DNA from: Thermocladium sp. UBA166
Lineage (GTDB): Archaea; Thermoproteota; Thermoprotei; Thermoproteales; Thermocladiaceae
Assembly (NCBI GenBank): GCA_002508315.1
Contig: DAHE01000031.1
Span: forward strand, 229-21,513
Reading direction: 5' to 3'
DNA length: 21,285 nt
Positions within the stretch are counted from its first letter, which is position 1, and every line of letters begins with the position of its first letter. The notes under the pieces are model-generated. The model did not search any database. It saw only the letters and a list, made by a program, of their open reading frames with translations, and was not told where the DNA came from. Shown piece by piece: positions 13,361 to 21,241 of this stretch. Position numbers and translations under genes: made by a program.

Positions 13361-14275
13361 ATGGATATAAATTCATGCTTGACGGTGCTCATACCCGCCA
13401 AAATGGAGGCGGGGATAGGTAAGGTAATAGAAGAGCTGCACGAGCATGGACTTAATAATATCATCACAGTAGTCGATGACTTCGATGATCCAACGGCCGC
13501 AGCCGCGGCATCGCTTGGATCCCAGGTTGTTAAGAGCGGTGGGACAGGCAAGGCAAACGCGGTTTATACAGGGCTCAGATACGTGAGGACCCCCTTCGTG
13601 TTGGTAATGGATGGCGATTATACGTATGATCCCAGCAGCGTGAGGGAAATGCTTAGAACAGCCATTCAGAACGACTTGGACGAGGTGCTGGGGGCTAGGC
13701 TTATTGGAAAGGAAAACATACCTTCGCTTCATAGGTTTGGCAATGCCGTGTTGACGAGCATCTTCAATCTATTATTTGGAACGGGCTTAAGCGATGTGTT
13801 GACCGGGATGTACTTGCTGAGGAGCGATGCGGCCAGGTCGATAATACCTGGATCCACGGGATTCAGCGTGGAGGTCGATATAGCCTCCCAAATGGCCTCC
13901 ACGGGGAAGATAGGCGAGCTGCCGATCAGGTACAGAAAGCGAATCGGCGATCCGAAGCTGAGGTGGAGTCACGGATTGAATATAGGGGTGGACATCATAA
14001 GGCTAATGATAAGGTATAATCCCATCTTCATTTTCTCGCTCGCTGTTGCTCTTCTACTGGTTCCGGGCCTTTTATTAACTCTATATACAGGGGTTCAACT
14101 TCTCTTTCGCCACGTGAATCACTTCATTTGGGGAATAATAGCGGTCGAATTAACCAGCACCGGAATGATTGGGCTCATGATGGCTCTCCTCGCGCTCATG
14201 ATAAAGCGGTTGGAGTTCAGATTGGTGAACGCGAATAAGGTGGGCAAGAACCCATGCGAGGGGCTCGAGCTATAA
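13361..14275 (+). CDS. GT2 glycosyltransferase, dolichyl-phosphate sugar synthase-like, with C-terminal membrane helices
   Basis: A family 2 glycosyltransferase (304 residues from ATG 13361), likely making a polyprenyl/dolichyl-phosphate-linked sugar for surface glycosylation. The GT-A domain has LTVLIPAK at 7-14, VVDDFDD (38-43), SGGTGKANAVYTGLRYV, and the metal-binding DGD triad at 84-86 in VLVMDGDYTYDP. SDVLTGMYLLRSDAARSI and GFSVEVDIASQM are the acceptor-side motifs of dolichyl-phosphate mannose/glucose synthases. Two C-terminal hydrophobic helices (about 222-246 and 255-281) anchor it. The start is uncertain: a GTG at 13337 lies nearer the leaderless distance from the TATA at 13311-13320, while ATG 13361 sits directly before the conserved fold. 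Confidence 0.9.
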   Translation: MDINSCLTVLIPAKMEAGIGKVIEELHEHGLNNIITVVDDFDDPTAAAAASLGSQVVKSGGTGKANAVYTGLRYVRTPFVLVMDGDYTYDPSSVREMLRTAIQNDLDEVLGARLIGKENIPSLHRFGNAVLTSIFNLLFGTGLSDVLTGMYLLRSDAARSIIPGSTGFSVEVDIASQMASTGKIGELPIRYRKRIGDPKLRWSHGLNIGVDIIRLMIRYNPIFIFSLAVALLLVPGLLLTLYTGVQLLFRHVNHFIWGIIAVELTSTGMIGLMMALLALMIKRLEFRLVNANKVGKNPCEGLEL

Positions 14276-14350
14276 GTCGGCCGCTCCATCCCTCCCGAAT
14301 AGGCTCCTAGATCCGAAACATTGCCCCGCCTAGCCATGGTGTTTGCGAAA

Positions 14351-14361
14351 ATATTTAATAA
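14351..14361 (+). promoter_or_regulatory. TATA box of the DUF211 operon
   Basis: ATATTTAATAA is centred 27 bases before GTG 14383 and supports that non-ATG leaderless start. Confidence 0.6.
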
Positions 14362-14382
14362 AGAAGGGAGGGCTATGAACGC

Positions 14383-14682
14383 GTGTCCAATATACGTCGT
14401 CTCATACTTGATGTAGATGTGCCCAGCTCGGCGCACTTGATGGATTTAGCTCAAACCTTGACCGAGGTGGCGGGCGTCAAGGCGGTTAATATAACCGTTA
14501 CCGACACGGACGTCGACGTGCTTGGGCTCTTGATAGTGGTGGACGGCGTGGGCATAGATTACAAGGCGTTGGAGGAATCCATAACTAACATGGGCGGCGC
14601 GATCAGGAGCATAGATCAAGTAATAGCGGGGGAGTACGTCTTGGATCTTGACGCTAAAAAATTAAAGAGTACAGGGGACTAA
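14383..14682 (+). CDS. DUF211 family protein
   Basis: This 99-residue protein matches the archaeal DUF211 family in length and pattern: IRRLILDVDVP at the start, LAQTLTEVAGVKAVNITVTDTDVDVLGLLIVVDG in the middle, IDYKALEESITNMGGAIRSIDQVIAGEYV at the end. The fold is a small beta-alpha-beta (ferredoxin-like) domain. Its cellular function is not established. The start is GTG, set by the TATA box. It is followed after seven bases by a VIT1/CCC1-like membrane protein, so the two are probably co-transcribed. The rich set of acidic residues (DTDVDV) would suit metal binding and so a role beside a metal transporter, but that is inference. Confidence 0.9.
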   Translation: MSNIRRLILDVDVPSSAHLMDLAQTLTEVAGVKAVNITVTDTDVDVLGLLIVVDGVGIDYKALEESITNMGGAIRSIDQVIAGEYVLDLDAKKLKSTGD

Positions 14683-14689
14683 GTTATGA

Positions 14690-15211
14690 ATGTCGCTGGG
14701 CTTCGGCGCCGGCATAGGTAGGTATTTGGTTATGGGATTCCTCGATAGCACCGTAACAGCGATAGCCTTATCCCCATTCCTTCCATTACGGAATGGAGAG
14801 GCAAGCGTGGGTTCGGCATTGATAATAATGTTCATAAACTTAGTAACGGCATTCATGGCTGAGTACACGGAGGAGCGGAGGGATTTGGGCAAGATGGAGA
14901 GGTCACTATTCATGAGACAAGGAAGCATTTTAAAGACGAAGCTTTACAGGGAAAGGATAATCGAGGTAATCCATAGAAGCACGGTGTTCGGCGTCGTGTC
15001 GTTTGGGGCGGCCATAGTTACTGAGTTAACGGCGGATTTAGTGAAAGTCATGGGGATCCCAGTGATTCCCATCGCGTTACTTGGAGTATTCGGCTCGCTC
15101 ATGAGCAGATATTTCGGCGGCAATGAATTTACATGGTTCGCGTTCTACCTAGCCATAGGGATTGCGGCCGCTGGGTTGGGCTTATTAATTCGATCCTTCC
15201 TTCCATTATGA
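14690..15211 (+). CDS. VIT1/CCC1-like small membrane protein, putative metal transporter
   Basis: The 173-residue product has the N-terminal pattern RYLVMGFLDSTVTAIALSPFL, then SALIIMFINLVTAFMAEYTEERRDL, resembling the first helices of VIT1/CCC1 iron/manganese transporters (helix, Glu-rich cytosolic segment, helices). Hydrophobic helices lie at about 10-27, 41-58, 101-115, 122-138 and 150-170. The cytosolic loop (about 60-95) is highly charged. The match is by pattern only. It could be an archaeal relative of unknown substrate. It sits directly downstream of the DUF211 gene (seven-base gap), and the coding sequence ends 31 bases before the convergent heme O synthase gene. Confidence 0.65.
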   Translation: MSLGFGAGIGRYLVMGFLDSTVTAIALSPFLPLRNGEASVGSALIIMFINLVTAFMAEYTEERRDLGKMERSLFMRQGSILKTKLYRERIIEVIHRSTVFGVVSFGAAIVTELTADLVKVMGIPVIPIALLGVFGSLMSRYFGGNEFTWFAFYLAIGIAAAGLGLLIRSFLPL

Positions 15212-15242
15212 GAATCGAGCATGGATCCTCGCCCCTAATTGA

Positions 15243-16115
15243 TCAGGGCGGGAATGATATGAAAAGACCCAGCACGGCGGCCACTATGAACATGGTTAGG
15301 ACGGGGCTCGTCATCTTGAACATAGTCCAGAACGCATCGTCTGTTGGGTTCAATAAGGATTTGGCGGATATGTATATGGACACTGCAACGAATGGAAGTA
15401 GTATTACGTATCCAGGGATGGAGTTTACGTAAATGACGTAGAGGAGCAGCATATATATGGTTGATAAAATGTTGAGCCCGGATATCGTGCTTATCGCGAT
15501 GTCCCTCTTCACGAGGACCGGAAGCATTGGGATCCTGGCCCTCCTGTAATCATCGGCGTACCTCATCACCAGGGACCATATATGGGCCGGTATCCATAGG
15601 TAAACAGCGAATGATAGAAGCATTGCCTCCATGTTTATGGGCGCGGCAGCAGCCCAACCGCTCAGCAAAGCAGCATTGCCGGCGAGTCCACCTATCAGTA
15701 TGTTCAGCCAAGTCCTCCTCTTGAGGATGAGAGTGTATATCACCGAATAGAACACCCACCCCGCTAGCATGAATATGAACGGCATGATGCCCAGCCATAT
15801 GTAGCCCAAGGCTAGCCCAGCTGCCGTTAATACCATCATTTCAACCCAAGCCGCTTCCGCAGATATTGAGCCGGCGGGGAGAGGTCTCTTGGCCGTTCTA
15901 GCCATCAATGCATCGACGTCCCTCTCGAACAGCATATTCGCGGCAGCGGATCCGCCTGTGGATAGCAATCCAGCAACCGCTATCTCGACTAGCCTCAATG
16001 CATTTATCTTAGGCATTGCAGCTATTAGATATCCACCAATGGCGGATAGAACCAGCAGCCAAATCACGCGAGGCTTCATTAATTCTATGGCGTCGCCCAG
16101 CTTCATCGATTCCAT
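15243..16115 (-). CDS. ctaB: protoheme IX farnesyltransferase (heme O synthase)
   Basis: This polytopic UbiA-superfamily prenyltransferase adds a farnesyl (or longer prenyl) group to heme B to give heme O for terminal oxidases. The 290 residues show LMKPRVIWLLVLSAIGGY at the start, the first Asp-rich motif NMLFERDVDALMARTAKRPLPAG (Asn60, Asp66, Asp69), KRRTWLNILIGGLAGNAALLSGWAA, and the second motif region YLWIPAHIWSLVMRYADDYRRARIPMLP. About eight hydrophobic helices follow the family layout. A reverse-strand TATA element (AAATTATAAG) is centred about 22 bases before ATG 16115, and ATG 16106 is the alternative start. Its presence implies a heme-copper oxidase elsewhere in the genome, hence oxygen respiration. 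Confidence 0.95.
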   Translation of the reverse strand: MESMKLGDAIELMKPRVIWLLVLSAIGGYLIAAMPKINALRLVEIAVAGLLSTGGSAAANMLFERDVDALMARTAKRPLPAGSISAEAAWVEMMVLTAAGLALGYIWLGIMPFIFMLAGWVFYSVIYTLILKRRTWLNILIGGLAGNAALLSGWAAAAPINMEAMLLSFAVYLWIPAHIWSLVMRYADDYRRARIPMLPVLVKRDIAISTISGLNILSTIYMLLLYVIYVNSIPGYVILLPFVAVSIYISAKSLLNPTDDAFWTMFKMTSPVLTMFIVAAVLGLFISFPP

Positions 16116-16130
16116 GGATGAAACGGGTCG

Positions 16131-16142
16131 CTTATAATTTTT
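16131..16142 (-). promoter_or_regulatory. TATA box of ctaB
   Basis: Reverse-strand AAAAATTATAAG lies just upstream of the ctaB start. Its centre is about 22 bases from ATG 16115. Confidence 0.5.
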
Positions 16143-16340
16143 TCTACCATGCTATATGCGGTGAATTCCACGAAGCGCTACGCAAATCATGGCCTGGCCC
16201 CATCCCATGATTCCCGCAATCACATAATTGCTTTTCAATCCTGCCGAGCTTGCTTTAATTATAGTGGATGATCCACGCGTCTTTCAATGTTAGGAGAGAG
16301 TTCGCGTGCCTTGCCGTGGGGACACGACCATCATTTATAT

Positions 16341-16937
16341 TCAAGGAGATCTTATCGCTCCGATTGCCGGAATCAATGCCTGGGTCTTGAGTCTCTTAAT
16401 TAAGTCGCGGGAGATCAACGTATTGAATATCTCCACGTACGCATCGCTTGGCTCCACGGACCTGATCGCTATATCGTAAGCCTTGGAGAGGCTCTTGACG
16501 TTTTTAACGCATGCCTCCCTGAACGGGCATGTCTTGCAGAGGCCAGTGGATCCCCTGAATATCAATATCCCATACTGTGGATCCATGAAGGCGCCTCTAT
16601 CATTCCTCAAGCGGAGCTTTATCTCTCCATCGGAGTAATCAGCATTGAAGGCCACGAATAGGGCAGCGGCGGGCTCGTAGCATTTACCCCTATGTACCAG
16701 CCAATTGGCCTTAATCAATGCCTTCAAATGCCTAGCTAGCTGGCCCCTCGGTATGCCGCTCGCCTTCAATATATCGGTGAAGCTACACTCTCCCCTTGCC
16801 GCTGCCTCCATTATCTTTAGGTTGAGCGATTGGAACACAACGTCAAAGCTATCCACGGGCATCAAGACATAGTTCTTCAATTCTCCCTTGAGGTTACCCA
16901 TGGACACGAACACGTTGCCTGCATTGATTTCCTGCAT
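16341..16937 (-). CDS. winged-helix protein with a C-terminal Cys cluster, putative redox/metal-responsive regulator
   Basis: The 198-residue product has an ArsR/MarR-like winged helix at about 34-85 (SLNLKIMEAAARGECSFTDILKASGIPRGQLARHLKALIKANWLVHRG pattern), a middle beta-rich segment (about 90-130), and a Cys cluster CKTCPFREAC with Cys134, Cys137 and Cys143, plus Cys86 and Cys51 in the winged helix. Four of these could hold a zinc ion or iron-sulfur cluster, so redox, oxygen or metal sensing is plausible. I recognise no named family. A reverse-strand A/T element (GTAAAGAATTT, about 16962-16972) lies roughly 28 bases before ATG 16937. ATG 16901 is a shorter alternative. It reads in the same direction as ctaB, 225 bases upstream of it. 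Confidence 0.75.
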   Translation of the reverse strand: MQEINAGNVFVSMGNLKGELKNYVLMPVDSFDVVFQSLNLKIMEAAARGECSFTDILKASGIPRGQLARHLKALIKANWLVHRGKCYEPAAALFVAFNADYSDGEIKLRLRNDRGAFMDPQYGILIFRGSTGLCKTCPFREACVKNVKSLSKAYDIAIRSVEPSDAYVEIFNTLISRDLIKRLKTQALIPAIGAIRSP

Positions 16938-16957
16938 GCCTGTAGCGCTGGGAGTAA

Positions 16958-17107
16958 GTGGAAATTCTTTACGCGGCTAACAGCTCTGATGTGCTGGAGA
17001 TACTTGATCTGCCCTGGAGGGAGGTGGGGGACGTGCTGGATAGGGTTGCCGCCAGAGCACCGCTCAACGTAGACCCGTGGAGCAATGTGAAATGGCTAGG
17101 AAGATAG
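16958..17107 (+). CDS. possible 49-residue hypothetical protein
   Basis: A GTG-started frame begins immediately after an in-frame TAA, with GGGAG (16950-16954) just upstream, and ends at TAG 17105-17107. The peptide reads like a real globular or helical protein, not frame noise: VEILYAANSSDVLEILDL, then PWREVGDVLDRVAARAPL, then NVDPWSNVKWLGR. Codons resemble those of neighbouring genes. It fills the gap between the divergent winged-helix gene (20 bases away) and the convergent GT-C gene (12-base overlap). No forward TATA box is obvious, which lowers confidence. No family recognised. Confidence 0.4.
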   Translation: MEILYAANSSDVLEILDLPWREVGDVLDRVAARAPLNVDPWSNVKWLGR

Positions 17108-18949
17108 TTGAACACGCGTATCGCTCGCGTTGGGCTTTATTTGATATATATAGATTGGATATGCAATCCCCCCCGCGTCCGGGAGCAACGTGACTCCCGT
17201 CCCGAACTGCGTCACCTTGGTGGCATTGACTACTTGATCGGTGACCAGGTAAACAGTTCCATTCAGGGTTTCCGCGGTTTGCTGCGGGTCATACGAGACA
17301 ACTATGTTGTGGCCAAACCTATCGGCCAGATGCATGAAGGTATAGGTGCAGTAATCGGTGACGTAAGTCCCATTATGGGAATCCACGTACAGCCCAGCCT
17401 CGTATGCATACTGCTCCGTGGGGACCACGGTGCAGGCCCTAGCATATGTTCCCTGCACCAGCAGCGTCGAGTCGCCGGGGAATAGAGATGGAACTATCGG
17501 CGCCCACGTCCACGCCGCGTCCAGCAGCATGAAGGCGATCGCGAACGCCGCCGCTAAAAACTTGGGCCTTGTAGATAGCGGGACCAAGGCTACAGGCAAC
17601 ATCAGGCTCCACCTCCACCATTGAACGAAGCTATAGGCCGGGGCCAGGGCGGCCGGCAGCGTTATTATGAGGAGCCAGAGGAGAACGGCGGCGATGCTGA
17701 ACGGCGGTTTCCTCCTGTAGTGGGAGGCTAGCAGTATGAGGGGCCACATTGCCACCAGCAACGGTCCAAGGTACTGGCTCAATGCTTGGGTGAAAATGAC
17801 GGAGCGGCTCTCCGTAAGCGGGCTGGACACGCTGACGCTCACGCCTGTTGCAGTGTGCATTAAAGCGACGTGGAGCGGGGCGAAGTTAGTGTAAACTATA
17901 TCCCCCACAATGCCTACCAAGCCCAGCATCAACCATCGTGGGTTCCTATCCTTAACAGCGAAGTACGACAGGAACAAGAGGGCAGTTAGCGTGGCGGAGG
18001 TTTGGTGGGCCAGCGTCGATAATATGGCCAATATGGCCAGCATGCCCCACTTTCCCCCTCCCTTTATATGCGCCTCGAATTCAGCAATGGTTAATAGGAG
18101 AAATACTATTCCCAGCATATTCCTGCTGAGCTCCCATGAAATCGAGTATGTGGTGGGGTAGAACGCGAATAGCATGGCCCCTATGAATGCCTCCCCCCTC
18201 TCCATGCCCAGTCTCTTCAAGGCGTAATCCATTGCCGCGCCCATCAGTCCAAGCAATGCCGGGTTAACGAACTTGAAAATAATCCACGGACTTACGGCGA
18301 ACGATACTGGGTACAAAAGCATGTAGAGGAGCGGCGGGAGAATCGAGGAACCGCCGTACCACCACGTATAGGTAAAGAAAGTGGGTTTCAAGGCATAATC
18401 CATCAACGTGGCGGCGTATTCAGGGGTGTCATAGCCCACAAACCACGGCCAAGTAACGACCTCGGGTATCAATCGCACCAGGAATGCAGCCGTGAATATT
18501 ATCAAGTAATCATGGGCAACGGCGAACTCGATAATCCTCCTAAATCCCCTCATCAACTCATCCTTTACGGATGGATGCCCCCTGGCGCCCGGCAATGATA
18601 AGGAGTACTCCGCCATTTCCATGCCGGCCAGCATTATGATCGCATACGCATCGGCCGGTTGCCTAAGATATCCCCAACTGTTGGTTCCTATCAATGGAAA
18701 TACGCCTCCAGTCAGCACCACGTAATTGAATACCAATAACCCTCTCCCCACCCACGCCAGCAACACGCCCAACAGAGACATTGGGGAGGAGCCACTCCAT
18801 TTCCTATCCATCTCCAGCACGAAATGAATTGTGATCCAGGTTAAAACCAGCCAAAGCGCTACATCCACGAAGCCCGTGGGATGGGCTAGTTGATAGGCGA
18901 TCAATATGGGGGAAACAATAATTGATATGACGGCCAGGGTCCTCCTCAT
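17096..18949 (-). CDS. GT-C-type multi-spanning membrane glycosyltransferase
   Basis: The 617-residue protein has about a dozen transmembrane helices followed by an extracytoplasmic C-terminal domain (about the last 130 residues) containing several N-glycosylation sequons (NGT, NAT, NAS). After a helix and LVRLIPEVVTWPWFVGYDTPEYAATLM, the acidic GYDTPEY motif (Asp174 counting from ATG 18949) falls in the first outer loop of its GT-C core, the position of the catalytic Asp in GT-C enzymes that use lipid-linked sugars. It is therefore a likely dolichyl-phosphate-sugar-dependent transferase for surface glycans. A TATA box abuts ATG 18970, so the in-frame ATG at 18949, 27 bases from its centre, is the probable start. 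It could instead be a non-catalytic polysaccharide-assembly protein. Confidence 0.75.
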   Translation of the reverse strand: MRRTLAVISIIVSPILIAYQLAHPTGFVDVALWLVLTWITIHFVLEMDRKWSGSSPMSLLGVLLAWVGRGLLVFNYVVLTGGVFPLIGTNSWGYLRQPADAYAIIMLAGMEMAEYSLSLPGARGHPSVKDELMRGFRRIIEFAVAHDYLIIFTAAFLVRLIPEVVTWPWFVGYDTPEYAATLMDYALKPTFFTYTWWYGGSSILPPLLYMLLYPVSFAVSPWIIFKFVNPALLGLMGAAMDYALKRLGMERGEAFIGAMLFAFYPTTYSISWELSRNMLGIVFLLLTIAEFEAHIKGGGKWGMLAILAILSTLAHQTSATLTALLFLSYFAVKDRNPRWLMLGLVGIVGDIVYTNFAPLHVALMHTATGVSVSVSSPLTESRSVIFTQALSQYLGPLLVAMWPLILLASHYRRKPPFSIAAVLLWLLIITLPAALAPAYSFVQWWRWSLMLPVALVPLSTRPKFLAAAFAIAFMLLDAAWTWAPIVPSLFPGDSTLLVQGTYARACTVVPTEQYAYEAGLYVDSHNGTYVTDYCTYTFMHLADRFGHNIVVSYDPQQTAETLNGTVYLVTDQVVNATKVTQFGTGVTLLPDAGGIAYPIYIYQIKPNASDTRVQLSS

Positions 18950-18970
18950 TACATGCGGTGCAATTTCCAT

Positions 18971-18980
18971 CTTAAAAATT
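18971..18980 (-). promoter_or_regulatory. TATA box of the GT-C gene
   Basis: Reverse-strand AATTTTTAAG ends one base before ATG 18970, so transcription would begin near 18949-18952. This moves the start to ATG 18949. Confidence 0.65.
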
Positions 18981-19039
18981 TGTCGATGCTCTGCCCGCTT
19001 CCTTGAACCAGTTTCGGCTCCCGTGGCGGTCGGCTTCAG

Positions 19040-19048
19040 TATTTAAAG
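19040..19048 (+). promoter_or_regulatory. TATA box of the SDR gene
   Basis: TATTTAAAG is centred 26 bases before GTG 19070 and supports a leaderless GTG start. Confidence 0.6.
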
Positions 19049-19069
19049 CTCAGGGGCGGTCGGCATTCC

Positions 19070-19816
19070 GTGCTTTCCGGCAAGGTAGTGTTGGTCACCG
19101 GCGCGTCGAGGGGGATAGGGAGGGCCATAGCTGTGGAGTGCGCGAGGCGAGGGGCATCATTGGTAGCGGTGAATTACTTGAGGGATGAGGAGGGCGCTGA
19201 GGAGACGGGTAAGTTAGTGAGGCGGAGCGGGTCAAGGGCATTGCTGGTCCGCGGGGATGTATCCATTGAGGGCGATGTAATTGATATTTATCGAGAGGTA
19301 ATCAGTGAGGCCGGCAGACTGGATGGCGTCGTCAACAACGCTGGCCACGGTGATTCATCTATTTGGAATAAGGACTTGGATTCCCTATCCCCTAGCGACT
19401 GGATCGACGTGATGCGGGTGGATGTGGTAGGCACGTTCCTATCAATCAGGGAGAGCCTGAAATACATGCGGAACGGCGCCATAGTGAACGTGGCATCCAT
19501 AGCTGCATTCCAGGGAGCCGAGGGAATGGGGATACCTTACGCGAGCGCTAAGGCGGCTGTGATAGCGTTAACCAAGACGGTGGCGCGCCTATTTCCATCG
19601 ATAAGGGTGAACGCCGTTGCCTTGGGGAACATAGCCACCCAGTGGGTGAACTGGATAAACCCCGATACCCTAGCTGCAATAAGGGAATCCATACCCATCA
19701 AGAGGCTCGGCGAGCCCGAGGAGGTGGCTAAGGTAGTCGCGTTTCTGCTCAGCGATGATGCAAGCTTCATCACAGGCCACGTGATTCCGGTGGACGGTGG
19801 TCAATGCAGTTGCTAG
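19070..19816 (+). CDS. short-chain dehydrogenase/reductase (FabG-like)
   Basis: A 248-residue NAD(P)-dependent classical SDR. The Rossmann motif TGASRGIG (10-17) binds the cofactor. NNAG is at 89-92, and the catalytic residues are Ser143 in VNVASIAAF and Tyr157-x3-Lys161 in YASAK. The C-terminus FITGHVIPVDGGQCSC is the usual SDR ending (TG..I.VDGG). The length is typical (about 250). It most resembles the 3-oxoacyl-ACP reductase/sugar dehydrogenase group, but crenarchaea lack standard fatty-acid synthesis, so the substrate is open. The start is GTG by TATA spacing. Its stop codon overlaps the stop of the convergent alpha/beta hydrolase gene in a CTAG. Confidence 0.92.
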   Translation: MLSGKVVLVTGASRGIGRAIAVECARRGASLVAVNYLRDEEGAEETGKLVRRSGSRALLVRGDVSIEGDVIDIYREVISEAGRLDGVVNNAGHGDSSIWNKDLDSLSPSDWIDVMRVDVVGTFLSIRESLKYMRNGAIVNVASIAAFQGAEGMGIPYASAKAAVIALTKTVARLFPSIRVNAVALGNIATQWVNWINPDTLAAIRESIPIKRLGEPEEVAKVVAFLLSDDASFITGHVIPVDGGQCSC

Positions 19817-20385
19817 CACTTGTCGAGGAAATCCGTTACCGCCGCGGTGAATTCCCTGGGCTTATCCAGGTAGGCCGGGTGGCTTGCTCCCGGTATAATG
19901 ACCACGTTGAACCTCCTCGACAGTAATTCCCTGTTCCTTGGATGGGACACGCTATCTCTCTCCCCCCATATGCCGAGGACCGGCGCGCTTATCCTATCCA
20001 AGTTAATCCTGTCCACGTTGACGGGCCCCACCACTATGCCGCATCTAGCATCATACCCCCTCTCCAAGTACCGCAGAACGGTGGCGCCGCCTATCGATGC
20101 GCCCAGCAATGCCGGCCTCGTTATCTTGAGATCCATGAGAACACTCCTTAGAAACTCCGCGAAGTCCCCCTCATCGCCGTTTATGTGATCCGTTTTAGAT
20201 CGAGGCCCGTAGGGCATATCTATTGCATAGACGGCGTAACGGGCGGAGAGGAAATCGAACACTCCGGACTCCACCCATGCACTGGAGTCGAAATTGAATC
20301 CATGAACCAAAACGACCGGCGGCCCGCTTGGCTTCGATGCCAGATACCTATACTTGACTCCGTTCACACTTCCATGCATTTCCAT
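19813..20385 (-). CDS. alpha/beta-fold hydrolase
   Basis: This serine hydrolase has the oxyanion-region VVLVHGFNFDSSAW, nucleophile elbow GASIGG with Ser97, acid Asp144 in GIWGERDSVS, and His169 in PGASHPAYLDKP (numbering from ATG 20385, 190 residues). At this size the cap domain is minimal, as in the ABHD14/CIB-like subgroup. The substrate (ester, thioester or peptide) is unknown. A reverse-strand TATA (20437-20446) is centred about 29 bases before a TTG at 20412, which would add nine residues. ATG 20385 has the partial ribosome-binding motif GTGA nearby, and I prefer it slightly. It converges with the SDR gene, sharing a four-base overlap. Confidence 0.85.
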   Translation of the reverse strand: MEMHGSVNGVKYRYLASKPSGPPVVLVHGFNFDSSAWVESGVFDFLSARYAVYAIDMPYGPRSKTDHINGDEGDFAEFLRSVLMDLKITRPALLGASIGGATVLRYLERGYDARCGIVVGPVNVDRINLDRISAPVLGIWGERDSVSHPRNRELLSRRFNVVIIPGASHPAYLDKPREFTAAVTDFLDKC

Positions 20386-20436
20386 GCTGGTCACGCAGCT
20401 GCACCTGCTCAAATGCTTTTCCTAAGCTGGCCGTCG

Positions 20437-20446
20437 AAAAATATAT
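20437..20446 (-). promoter_or_regulatory. TATA box of the alpha/beta hydrolase gene
   Basis: Reverse-strand GATATATTTT. Transcription is predicted to start near 20412-20415. Confidence 0.5.
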
Positions 20447-20511
20447 CGTTGAAATCCACGCATCCCCCCTCCAAGCTCATTGCCTTTGGGGAATGGCTGG
20501 GGCGCTCCGCG

Positions 20512-21141
20512 TTATTTCCCGATCATTTCATCATATAAGGCCTCGTTAAACGATTCATTAACAGCGATTGCATGCATGTATACATTAACTTGCGCTGGCA
20601 TCAATAACTTGCCTAATAAGCCATTTTCGGCCATCGCCGCGTATAGAGTTATATTTACGTTGATTGGAATGCCATTCCCATTAATGCATGAAATCACGGT
20701 CAGGTTATACGCCCTGCTTGCGGCGAAGGGCAGCGGCAACCGCGGCAGTGTCTTGTTCTCTGTCTCCTCGTATTTATAGCAATACAATCCCTGCAAGTTT
20801 TCATAGAATGCCGCCTTACCCTCCGTTCCATTAAATTCAAGGCATTCCCCTAAGGGCACGTGATTAACCCACGGACATACGATAAATGACTTATTATAGA
20901 TCCATGCCGCCCCAAAGTAATTGCCAATCAATATGAATCCCCTCCTAATCGTGTTTTGACCATAGATAGCCTCAAAGCTCTTGGAAACGCCAAGCTTGGG
21001 CGCGTATACATTGCCATTATATACCACGGTGAAGGTACTTGACGTGAAGCGGTCGATCGGCGATGCATACAAGAAATAGGCGGCGACTCCAATAACTATT
21101 AATGCTGCCCCGATCAATGCCGTGATTATTTTCATGTTCAT
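20512..21141 (-). CDS. hypothetical membrane-anchored extracytoplasmic protein
   Basis: The 209-residue protein begins with MNMK and one hydrophobic helix (about residues 5-26, IITALIGAALIVIGVAAYFLY) that acts as signal anchor. The rest is a non-hydrophobic extracellular domain rich in Asn, Tyr and Ile, with at least five N-glycosylation sequons (NKS, NGT, NKT, NLT, NIT, NES). It has four Cys residues (about 92, 102, 123 and 155) that could form disulfides. No family recognised. The high sequon density fits a surface protein decorated by the cell's own N-glycan system. The reverse-strand TATA (21164-21174) lies about 27 bases before ATG 21141. Confidence 0.75.
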   Translation of the reverse strand: MNMKIITALIGAALIVIGVAAYFLYASPIDRFTSSTFTVVYNGNVYAPKLGVSKSFEAIYGQNTIRRGFILIGNYFGAAWIYNKSFIVCPWVNHVPLGECLEFNGTEGKAAFYENLQGLYCYKYEETENKTLPRLPLPFAASRAYNLTVISCINGNGIPINVNITLYAAMAENGLLGKLLMPAQVNVYMHAIAVNESFNEALYDEMIGK

Positions 21142-21163
21142 ATGAAAGGAAGAGGCCCCAGTC

Positions 21164-21174
21164 GATATTTAACG
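21164..21174 (-). promoter_or_regulatory. TATA box of the anchored surface protein gene
   Basis: Reverse-strand GTTAAATATCG is centred about 27 bases before ATG 21141. Confidence 0.55.
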
Positions 21175-21241
21175 TTACCCCCTCTCCCGGCATTATTAGA
21201 GAACTTAATAAAGGGCTTAAAGTTCTAGGGCGTGGGCATAG

